From: Rhizobium sp. CCGE 510
GTDB taxonomy: Bacteria; Pseudomonadota; Alphaproteobacteria; Rhizobiales; Rhizobiaceae
Direction: 5' to 3'
NCBI RefSeq assembly: GCF_000292525.1
Contig: NZ_AEYF01000044.1
Coordinates: 682,001 to 746,000, forward strand
Length of the DNA stretch: 64,000 nucleotides
The notes under the pieces: model-generated
Seen by the model: only the letters and a program-made list of their open reading frames with translations
Databases searched by the model: none
What the model was told of the DNA's origin: nothing
Part shown: positions 55,404 through 62,470 of the stretch, in pieces
How positions within the stretch are numbered: position 1 is the stretch's first letter
Layout of the letters: each line of letters begins with the position of its first letter
Translations under genes and position numbers: made by a program

Positions 55404-56363
55404 TTACCGCTTCCACTCCACCCAATCGCGCATCAGGCGGTGGGCGATCGCCCCTTTCGGCGGAGAGGCCTTGCCTGTCGCGCTCGGGCGTTCCAGCATC
55501 TCGATCGTTTCCTCGCGGGTGAACCAGCGGCAATCCTCCAGTTCCGTCTCGTCGCGGGTGATTTCGGTGGATTTGGCCTCGGCGTAACAGCCGATCATCA
55601 GCGAATGCGGCATCGGCCAGGGCTGCGAGGCGTGGTAGCGGATGCGGCCGGTGCGGATGCCCGATTCCTCCAGCGTCTCGCGGCGCACGGCGTTCTCGAT
55701 GGTCTCACCGGGTTCGAGGAAGCCGGCAAGACAGGAATACATGCCGGGCGCGAAATGCGGACTGCGGCCAAGCAGGCAAAGGTCGCGGCTCTCATCGATC
55801 GTCAGCATGATGACGACCGGGTCGGTGCGGGGGAAAATCATGTGCTCGCAGGCGGCGCAGACCCGCTTGTAGCCGCCGATGTGGACCTCCATCGCCGAGC
55901 CGCAGCGGCCGCAGAAGCGGTTGTCGCCATTCCAGCGGATGAGGCTGGCGGCCTGGGCGAATTCACCGAGCAGCACCTCGTCGATCAGCATTTCGCGAAA
56001 CAAAGTGCGGCCGTCAGCAGGCTTGTACTGGCTGGTGAGATCGTCGACGTCGATGCCGACGGGAACCGCAAGGCGCGGCTCGCCTGATTTGCGGTAGCCG
56101 AGAAGCACCGTCTCGTCCCAATTCGGCCGAAGCTCCTGCAGTTCGTAGCGGGCAAACAGCGGATCGAGCACCTGGCCGTCATGCTTCAGCACCAGCTTGT
56201 CGCCGGCGAACGCGAAGATATGCGTGCCTTCCTTGGCCAGCGCCTTTTCGACGGAGCGTTCGTCGCGATGTTCGGAATCGCGATTGAGGTCGTTGGCGGC
56301 AAAAGCCGTGAGATTGCTAGGTTCCGGATGCGGCACATCCGAATCGAAAAGCGAATGACTCAT
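55404..56363 (-). CDS. nudC: NAD(P)H pyrophosphatase / RNA decapping hydrolase NudC
   Basis: Nudix enzyme of 319 aa that cleaves NADH and removes NAD caps from RNA. A zinc ribbon (CGRCGSAMEV then CAACEH, about 171-200) precedes the Nudix box (GFLEPGETIENA then RRETLEESG, about 235-258). The QPWPMPHSLM motif near 267-276 is specific to NudC. ATG 56363 overlaps the HIT gene stop. Confidence 0.94.
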   Translation of the reverse strand: MSHSLFDSDVPHPEPSNLTAFAANDLNRDSEHRDERSVEKALAKEGTHIFAFAGDKLVLKHDGQVLDPLFARYELQELRPNWDETVLLGYRKSGEPRLAVPVGIDVDDLTSQYKPADGRTLFREMLIDEVLLGEFAQAASLIRWNGDNRFCGRCGSAMEVHIGGYKRVCAACEHMIFPRTDPVVIMLTIDESRDLCLLGRSPHFAPGMYSCLAGFLEPGETIENAVRRETLEESGIRTGRIRYHASQPWPMPHSLMIGCYAEAKSTEITRDETELEDCRWFTREETIEMLERPSATGKASPPKGAIAHRLMRDWVEWKR

Positions 56364-56770
56364 GATGAAAGGGCTTCCCGCAGCTTCGCTATGAATTCGT
56401 CTCTCTTTGCGTCTTCGTAAGGCTCCGCGCGTCCGAAGCCCCAGACGGGACCCGGCCAGTTGGCATCGCCTTCGAAGCGGGCAATGACATGAACATGAAG
56501 CTGGCGGACGATATTGCCAAGAGCCCCGATATTGATTTTTGCAGCACCAGTGATCTGATTCAGCGCCGTGGCCGTGAGCTCGGTCTCGAAGGCAAGCAGC
56601 ACCTGGTCGAGCGGCGTCAGCTCGAAGATTTCGGTGATGCCTGCCCGGCGCGGCACCAGAATGAGCCAGGGCCAGCGGGCATCCCTCGACAATCTGAGAT
56701 CACAGAGGCCGGTGACCATGATGCTGGTGCTGTCGTTTTCCAGCCGGGGGTCGAGCACGAAACCGTTCAA
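56360..56770 (-). CDS. HIT family hydrolase
   Basis: Protein of 136 aa. I chose a TTG start at 56770 because GGGAGGAA stands 6-13 bases upstream; an earlier GTG lies in the SRP RNA region. The histidine triad appears as QLHVHVIAR near 97-105, so the first His of HxHxH is Gln and the catalytic middle pair remains. It overlaps nudC; both act on nucleotide substrates. Confidence 0.85.
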   Translation of the reverse strand: MNGFVLDPRLENDSTSIMVTGLCDLRLSRDARWPWLILVPRRAGITEIFELTPLDQVLLAFETELTATALNQITGAAKINIGALGNIVRQLHVHVIARFEGDANWPGPVWGFGRAEPYEDAKRDEFIAKLREALSS

Positions 56771-56857
56771 AGGGCATTCCTCCCATGTTTTCCAACGACT
56801 AGCAGTTTTTTCGCATGTTGGCTTGCTTTTGATGACGATATTGCCGATATGTGCATT

Positions 56858-56956
56858 CGGGAGGTTGGTGGTGGACGAGCCACTCGCCAACCGGGTCAGG
56901 TCCGGAAGGAAGCAGCCCTAACGAGCCCGGCACGGGTCATCGTGCCAGCCTCCCAC
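56858..56956 (+). ncRNA. ffs: Signal recognition particle RNA (4.5S)
   Basis: About 97 nt. Its ends pair (GGGAGGTTGG at 56859-56868 with CCAGCCTCCC at 56945-56954). The universal Ffh-binding core is visible as GGTCAGGTCCGGAAGGAAGC, followed by AGCCCTAA. It binds Ffh to target proteins to the membrane. It lies 45 bp upstream of dnaX, as in other alphaproteobacteria, and is divergent from the HIT gene. Confidence 0.95.
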
Positions 56957-57001
56957 CTTCTCTCCACGAAGTGCCCGACGATCCGGGCGACAAGCAGGGC
57001 G

Positions 57002-58879
57002 ATGAGCGACACCGAGCGACAATCAAAAGATGCCGCCTCGACGGGCACCGGATACCGGGTGCTGGCTCGCAAATACCGCCCCAAGGATTTCACGGACCTG
57101 ATGGTCGGCCAGGAGCCGATGGTCCGCACCCTGACCAACGCCTTCGAAACCGGCCGCATCGCCCAGGCCTACATGCTGACCGGCGTGCGCGGCGTCGGCA
57201 AGACGACGACGGCGCGCATCCTGGCGCGAGCGCTGAATTACAAGACAGCCGATATCGACAAGCCGACGATCGACCTTCGCACGCCCGGCGAGCACTGCCA
57301 GGCGATCATGGAAGGCCGGCATGTCGACGTGATCGAGATGGATGCCGCCTCCCATACCGGCATCGACGATATAAGAGAGATCATCGAGCAGGTGCGCTAC
57401 CGGCCGGTTTCGGCGCGCTACAAGGTCTACATCATCGACGAAGTGCACATGCTGTCGACGCAGGCCTTCAACGGCCTCTTGAAGACGCTGGAAGAGCCGC
57501 CGGAGCATGTGAAGTTCATCTTCGCCACGACCGAGATCCGCAAGGTGCCGATCACCGTGCTGTCACGCTGCCAGCGCTTCGACCTGCGCCGCATCAGCGC
57601 GTCGGATCTCGTCGGGCTGTTTTCGACGATCGCCGCCAAGGAAGGCATCGAGGCGGAACCGGACGCGCTGGCAATGATCGCACGTGCCGCCGAAGGCTCG
57701 GCGCGCGACGGGCTGTCGCTGCTCGACCAGGCGATCGCCCATGGTGCCGGTGCCGTGCAGGCGGAAGCCGTGCGCGGGATGCTCGGTCTTGCCGACCGCG
57801 CCCGGATCGTCGATCTCTTCCAGCATGTCGTCCAGGGCGACGTGGCCGCCGCCCTCGGCGAATTCCAGAGCCAATACGAGGCCGGCGCCAATCCGGTGGT
57901 GGTGCTGACCGATCTTGCCGATTTCACCCATCTGGTGACGCGGCTGAAATATGTGCCGGATGCGGCAAACGACCCCTCGCTCAGCGAAGTCGAGCGCACC
58001 AAGGCGGCGGAATTCGCCAAGGGCGTTGCGGTCACGACGCTGTCGCGCATCTGGCAGATGCTGCTGAAGGGCATTCCGGAAACGGAGGGCTCGTCGCGCA
58101 CGGCGGGTGCGGCCGAAATGGTGCTGATCCGGCTGGCGCATGCGGCACATCTGCCGGCGCCCGAAGACGCGGCGCGGCGGCTTGCCGAATTTTCCGGCGA
58201 CAATGCCGGCCCGCGGCCCGCCTCCCCGCCCTCCGGCAGTGGCGGCGGCAACGGCACGCGGGTTCCCTATCAAAGCGGTGTCGCGGCACGCGCGCCGGAA
58301 ATTGCACCGAGCAAGCCGCAGGCGTCCGCGCCGGTGGCAATGCTGCGTGCGGTACCGAGCAGCCAGCCCGAGACGATGGCTGTCGGCCGGATCGAGACGA
58401 AACCGGCTGAGACACCGAAGCCGCTCGTCCAGGTCAATTCGGTCAGCGATATCGTCGATCTGGCCGCCGAGAAGCGCGACCCAAAGCTGAAGGCGATGGT
58501 GCGCACCTTCGTGCGCCCGGTCCGGATCGAGCCCGGCCGCCTTGACGTCAGCCTGACCGAGGGTGCGCCGACGACGCTGCTCAACGAGCTTGCCGTCAAG
58601 CTGAAGGAATGGACCGGCATCCACTGGATCGTCAGCCTCAGCCGCGAAGAGGGCAAGCCGACGCTGGTGGAAGCCGAGGCCAGGACCCGGGAACAGCATG
58701 TCATCGACGCCCGTCAGGACCCCGACGTGGCAGCGATCCTGGCGCATTTTCCCGGCGCGAAAATCATCGACGTGCGCGTGCGGGCGCCCGAACCGGACGA
58801 GGAAGGCGAGGCAACGCCGCCGGCCGCCGCCGAATCCGATGAAGGCGACATTCTGCCTGGCGACGACATAGAGTTCTAG
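57002..58879 (+). CDS. dnaX: DNA polymerase III gamma/tau subunit
   Basis: Clamp-loader ATPase of 625 aa. The core starts YRVLARKYRPKDFTDLMVGQ. Walker A is GVRGVGKTTTAR near 60-71 and DEVHML lies near 146. The arginine-finger region TTEIRKVPITVLSRCQRF lies near 175-192. The zinc-binding cysteine cluster of E. coli DnaX is absent. The C-terminal third is Pro/Ala-rich, with a tau-type domain at the end. I saw no obvious A-rich slippery site. Start ATG 57002 gives MSDTERQS; the frame is open upstream through the SRP gene. Confidence 0.95.
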   Translation: MSDTERQSKDAASTGTGYRVLARKYRPKDFTDLMVGQEPMVRTLTNAFETGRIAQAYMLTGVRGVGKTTTARILARALNYKTADIDKPTIDLRTPGEHCQAIMEGRHVDVIEMDAASHTGIDDIREIIEQVRYRPVSARYKVYIIDEVHMLSTQAFNGLLKTLEEPPEHVKFIFATTEIRKVPITVLSRCQRFDLRRISASDLVGLFSTIAAKEGIEAEPDALAMIARAAEGSARDGLSLLDQAIAHGAGAVQAEAVRGMLGLADRARIVDLFQHVVQGDVAAALGEFQSQYEAGANPVVVLTDLADFTHLVTRLKYVPDAANDPSLSEVERTKAAEFAKGVAVTTLSRIWQMLLKGIPETEGSSRTAGAAEMVLIRLAHAAHLPAPEDAARRLAEFSGDNAGPRPASPPSGSGGGNGTRVPYQSGVAARAPEIAPSKPQASAPVAMLRAVPSSQPETMAVGRIETKPAETPKPLVQVNSVSDIVDLAAEKRDPKLKAMVRTFVRPVRIEPGRLDVSLTEGAPTTLLNELAVKLKEWTGIHWIVSLSREEGKPTLVEAEARTREQHVIDARQDPDVAAILAHFPGAKIIDVRVRAPEPDEEGEATPPAAAESDEGDILPGDDIEF

Positions 58880-58901
58880 AGTTTCAACAAGGAGCAAGAC
58901 G

Positions 58902-59225
58902 ATGCGCGACATCATGGGCATGATGGGCAAAGTCAAGGAAATGCAGGCCAAGATGGAGCAGATGCAGGCGGAGATCGCCGAGCTCACGGCCGAAGGCAAG
59001 GCCGGCGGCGGCCTCGTCACCGTGCTCATCTCGGGCAAGGGCGAGCTGAAGAGCCTGAAGATCGACCCTTCGCTGTTCAAGGAAGACGATGTCGAGATCC
59101 TCGAGGACCTGATCGTCGCTGCCCACAAGGACGCCAAGGACAAGGCCGAAGCGCTCGCCGCCGAAAAGACCAAGGCGCTGACCGCCGGCCTGCCGATCCC
59201 CCCGGGATTCAAGCTGCCGTTCTGA
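58902..59225 (+). CDS. YbaB/EbfC nucleoid-associated protein
   Basis: Small DNA-binding dimer of 107 aa, with helices MMGKVKEMQAKMEQMQAEI at about 4-22 and a central sheet (GGGLVTVLISGKGELKSLKI). It lies 22 bp after dnaX with AAGGAG before its ATG, and upstream of recR apart from one gene on the other strand. The dnaX-ybaB-recR grouping is widespread. Confidence 0.94.
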   Translation: MRDIMGMMGKVKEMQAKMEQMQAEIAELTAEGKAGGGLVTVLISGKGELKSLKIDPSLFKEDDVEILEDLIVAAHKDAKDKAEALAAEKTKALTAGLPIPPGFKLPF

Positions 59226-59265
59226 TCGAGCCGCTAAACAAAGACGTCGCGCCTATGCCCGCTAC

Positions 59266-59880
59266 TCAGTGGGCCTCCAACATCGCTCGCAATTTGTAGT
59301 GAATCGGTGCTGCGAGATATCTCGCTCGATCCACCTCCGAAAGCCGTCGCCCGAAGGTTTCCATCAGCTCCGGCATCCTGACTTTCGCTCCCGCAAACGC
59401 TTGATGGTTCACCGGCATTCCGGCCTCGACCACGCCGCCTCGAATGACGCGGCAGTAGATGCCGGGACGGGCGGCGACTGTATAGCGCTTGACGAATTTC
59501 GGGTCGGCCATCCTGGCGGCGAAGGTGGCGCAGGGAATGCGGCATGACGTGACTTCGAGGACGAGATCGCCGGTGGCAAAGCGATCGCCGACGGCGACGT
59601 CGCGGTTGTCGAGATCCGAGATCACCATGTTTTCGCCGAAGGTGCCGGGCTCGTAGGGCCGGCCGAGTTCCTTTGCCCACCAATCGAGCGTCAGCGATCC
59701 CTCGACATAAACCGCCTGATCGACACCGCCATGGTGTTTGCGGTTGCAGATGGCATCGCCGACGAGGCCTTCAGCATCGACGATCACCGCGCCGTTGACG
59801 GCATGTTTGAAGATGCCGGTCTTATAGCTCTTGCCCGGCAGCCTTTCCGGATTGCCGGTACACAGCGCCAAGATTTTCAT
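59266..59880 (-). CDS. MOSC domain protein (YiiM-like)
   Basis: Protein of 204 aa. The MOSC fold has the conserved cysteine region SCRIPCATFAARM near 125-137 and GTFGENMVISDLD near 80-92. MOSC domains handle sulfur or N-hydroxylated compounds with molybdenum cofactor; substrate unknown. ATG 59880 gives MKILALCTGNPERLPG; the frame extends upstream across recR on the other strand and is not used. It interrupts the dnaX-ybaB-recR run in the opposite direction. Confidence 0.88.
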   Translation of the reverse strand: MKILALCTGNPERLPGKSYKTGIFKHAVNGAVIVDAEGLVGDAICNRKHHGGVDQAVYVEGSLTLDWWAKELGRPYEPGTFGENMVISDLDNRDVAVGDRFATGDLVLEVTSCRIPCATFAARMADPKFVKRYTVAARPGIYCRVIRGGVVEAGMPVNHQAFAGAKVRMPELMETFGRRLSEVDRARYLAAPIHYKLRAMLEAH

Positions 59881-59937
59881 GGGACGGCCGATCCTTCCGC
59901 GATTCCGTTTTCGTGCCATATCAGTTAAGAACGGCGC

Positions 59938-60543
59938 ATGGCAAAACGAGTCACCGGCCCCGAAATCGAAAAACTCATCCAGCTTCTGGCGAAGGTGCCG
60001 GGCCTTGGGCCGCGCTCGGCGCGCCGGGCGGCACTGCATCTGATCAAGAAGAAGGATCAGTTGCTGGGGCCGCTGTCGAATGCGATGGGCGAGGCCTATG
60101 ACAAGGTGAAGATCTGTTCGCGCTGCGGCAATGTCGATACCGTCGATCCGTGCACCGTCTGCACCGACACGCAGCGCGATCAATCCATCATCATCGTCGT
60201 CGAAGATGTCTCCGACCTCTGGGCGCTGGAGCGGGCAGGCGCGATGAACGCCGCCTACCATGTGCTCGGCGGCACGCTGTCGCCGCTCGACGGGATCGGC
60301 CCCGACGATCTGAATATTCGCGGGCTGATCGACCGGCTCGGCGAAGGCGGCATTCGCGAACTGATCATCGCCGTCAATGCCACCGTCGAAGGGCAGACGA
60401 CGGCGCATTACATTACCGACCAGCTGCAGGGGCTCGAGGTGAAGATCACCCGCCTGGCGCACGGCGTGCCGGTCGGCGGCGAACTCGACTATCTCGACGA
60501 GGGCACGCTGGCGGCGGCGCTGCGGGCGCGAACGGTGATATGA
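59938..60543 (+). CDS. recR: Recombination protein RecR
   Basis: Works with RecFO to load RecA; 201 aa. The N-terminal HhH region has KVPGLGPRSARRAALHL near 19-35. A four-cysteine zinc finger is seen as CSRCGN then CTVC near 57-76. The Toprim domain has VVEDVSDLWALERAG near 83-97. The stop (TGA 60541-60543) overlaps an ATG that opens into the following transglycosylase frame. Confidence 0.96.
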   Translation: MAKRVTGPEIEKLIQLLAKVPGLGPRSARRAALHLIKKKDQLLGPLSNAMGEAYDKVKICSRCGNVDTVDPCTVCTDTQRDQSIIIVVEDVSDLWALERAGAMNAAYHVLGGTLSPLDGIGPDDLNIRGLIDRLGEGGIRELIIAVNATVEGQTTAHYITDQLQGLEVKITRLAHGVPVGGELDYLDEGTLAAALRARTVI

Positions 60544-60565
60544 GGGATTTGCATATGTTGAAAGA

Positions 60566-60753
60566 GACCCCCCTCTGCCCTGCCGGGCATCTCCCCCACA
60601 AGGGGGGAGATCGGCAAGATGCATCGGTTCCGAGAAATCTTGATCGCGAGCCAAGCGGCGCCGGTCTCCTGCGGCGCTTGATTGGGACAACAGGGTGCCC
60701 CCAGCCGGTCTCCCCCCTTGTGGGGGAGATGTCCGGCAGGACAGAGGGGGGTG
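60566..60753. repeat. RIME-like palindromic element
   Basis: Two inverted arms of about 49 bp (60566-60614 and 60705-60753) share TCTCCCCCACAAGGGGGGAG and CCCCCCTCTG cores. The arms differ at only a few bases and surround about 90 bp. This matches the rhizobial intergenic mosaic elements (RIME) in layout and in the recurrent CCCCACAAGGGG sequence. It sits at the 5' end of the transglycosylase gene. Confidence 0.8.
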
Positions 60754-60788
60754 CTCCGCGACGGCTATGGACGATCGCACTCGCTGCA

Positions 60789-62000
60789 ATGGCCGCTCTC
60801 CTCCCGCTCCCCGCCCTCGCCGCCCCCTCGAAGGCCGATGTCGAGGCGCAGTTCGAGACGTGGGTGCAGAAGGACCTCTGGCCCGAGGCCAAGGCGAACG
60901 GCATTTCGCAGAAGACCTTTCAGGCCGCTTTCTCCGGCATTGGGCTGAATTGGAACTTGCCCGATCTCGCGCCGCCCGGTTTTCCGCCGCCGAAGGAGCA
61001 GAAGCAGACGCAGGCGGAATTTTCCTCGCCCGGTCCCTATTTCAACGAGGACCATCTGAAGAGGCTTGCCGCAACGGGGCGCGGCTTTGCCGCGCAATAC
61101 GGCTCAACGCTGAAGCGGATCGAGAAGACCTATGGGGTGCCGGGCTCGATCGTGCTGGCCATCTGGGGCCGGGAGACCGGATTCGGCGCGGCGAAGATTC
61201 CGAATTCGGCGATCGAGGTGCTGGCGACCAAGGCTTTCATGTCGACGCGCAAGGAGATGTTCCGCACCGAACTGGTGGCGGCGCTGCATATTCTCGACGG
61301 CGGCGACGTGACGCCCGCCGATTTCAAGGGTTCGTCGGCCGGCGCACTCGGCCAGCCGCAGTTCATGCCGACGAGTTATCTGAAATATGCGGTCGATTTC
61401 GACGGCGACGGCCATCGCAACATCTGGACCTCGGTGCCGGATACGCTCGCCTCGATCGCCAATTTCCTGGTCAAAAAGGGCTGGCAGCGCGACCGCGACT
61501 GGGGCTTCGAGGTGTCGATACCGGAGGCGGTCTCCTGCGCGCAGGAAGGGCCGGATCTCGCAAAGCCGCTGTCGCACTGGGCTTCGCTCGGCATCGACCG
61601 CATCTCCGGCAAGGGTTTTCCCGCCGGCGAGATGAAGGCTGAGGGCATGATGCTGGTGCCGGCCGGCCGCGACGGGCCGGAATTCGTCGTCACGCCGAAT
61701 TTCTACATCATCAAGGAATATAATAATTCCGATCTCTACGCGCTTTACATCGGCAATCTCGCCGACCGGATCGCCGACAATGGCGGCCCCTTCCAAGGCC
61801 GATGGGGCGATGTCGGCAAGATGCTGCGCTCTGATGTCGCCGCCATGCAGAAGGCGCTGGAGCGGCAGGGCTACGATGTCGGCGGCTCCGACGGTCTGCC
61901 GGGTTACAAGACCCGGCGGTCGATCGGCCAGTGGCAGGCAAAAAACGGCATGAAGCCGACCTGTTTTCCCGAAGCGACGATGAAGGGCAAGCTGAAGTAA
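60789..62000 (+). CDS. Lytic murein transglycosylase (MltB family) with peptidoglycan-binding domain
   Basis: Cleaves glycan strands with 1,6-anhydro product formation; 403 aa from ATG 60789. The SLT_2 domain covers about 25-320, with catalytic Glu in AIWGRETGFG near 127. A PG_binding_1 domain lies at about 340-400. The signal peptide from this ATG (MAALLPLPALAAPS) is short. The in-frame codons before it (RRLWTIALAA) would complete a normal one, so the true start is probably upstream. The frame is open through the RIME-like element to an ATG at 60540 that overlaps the recR stop. Confidence 0.85.
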   Translation: MAALLPLPALAAPSKADVEAQFETWVQKDLWPEAKANGISQKTFQAAFSGIGLNWNLPDLAPPGFPPPKEQKQTQAEFSSPGPYFNEDHLKRLAATGRGFAAQYGSTLKRIEKTYGVPGSIVLAIWGRETGFGAAKIPNSAIEVLATKAFMSTRKEMFRTELVAALHILDGGDVTPADFKGSSAGALGQPQFMPTSYLKYAVDFDGDGHRNIWTSVPDTLASIANFLVKKGWQRDRDWGFEVSIPEAVSCAQEGPDLAKPLSHWASLGIDRISGKGFPAGEMKAEGMMLVPAGRDGPEFVVTPNFYIIKEYNNSDLYALYIGNLADRIADNGGPFQGRWGDVGKMLRSDVAAMQKALERQGYDVGGSDGLPGYKTRRSIGQWQAKNGMKPTCFPEATMKGKLK

Positions 62001-62006
62001 TCCGCT

Positions 62007-62462
62007 TCAGAGCGTGCGCTTCAGCCCTTCGTGACTGGCGACAAAACCGAGCTTCTCATAGAAGCGGATCGAATCTGCCCGCGTTTTGTCCGATGTCAGC
62101 TGCACGAGGCCGCAGCCGCGCTCGGCGCATTGGGCGATCGCCCATTCGATCAATTCCGCGCCGAGGCCCGAGCCGCGACGATCGCTTGCGACACGCACAC
62201 TTTCGATCTGCCCGCGCCACATGCCTGTCCTCGACAGGCCAGGAATAAAACTCAGCTGCAGGCAGCCGACGACCCGATCGGCCGCATCGATTGCAACGGC
62301 CAAAAGCTGATTGGCATCCGCCTCGATCGCGGCAAAGGCCGAGAGATAACGCGCATCGACGGGATTGGCGATGACCTCCCTGGTGCCGCCAAGATCGTCG
62401 TCGGCCAGGAGCCGGACGATGGCGGCGAGATCGGATTGGCGGGCGAGCCTGAAACCGTGCAT
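62007..62462 (-). CDS. GNAT family N-acetyltransferase
   Basis: Acetyltransferase of 151 aa. The acetyl-CoA loop VASDRRGSGLGAELIEWA lies near 92-109, and the C-terminal FYEKLGFV strand-loop is diagnostic. ATG 62462 is chosen over a TTG four codons upstream. It begins 8 bp after the MFS stop on the same strand, so the two may be cotranscribed. It converges with the transglycosylase gene, 6 bp apart. Confidence 0.87.
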   Translation of the reverse strand: MHGFRLARQSDLAAIVRLLADDDLGGTREVIANPVDARYLSAFAAIEADANQLLAVAIDAADRVVGCLQLSFIPGLSRTGMWRGQIESVRVASDRRGSGLGAELIEWAIAQCAERGCGLVQLTSDKTRADSIRFYEKLGFVASHEGLKRTL

Positions 62463-62470
62463 GGCTATTC

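Noticed and set aside
57563..59212. A 549-codon frame antisense to dnaX and ybaB
   Set aside because: Covers two well-supported genes on the other strand, with low-complexity composition.
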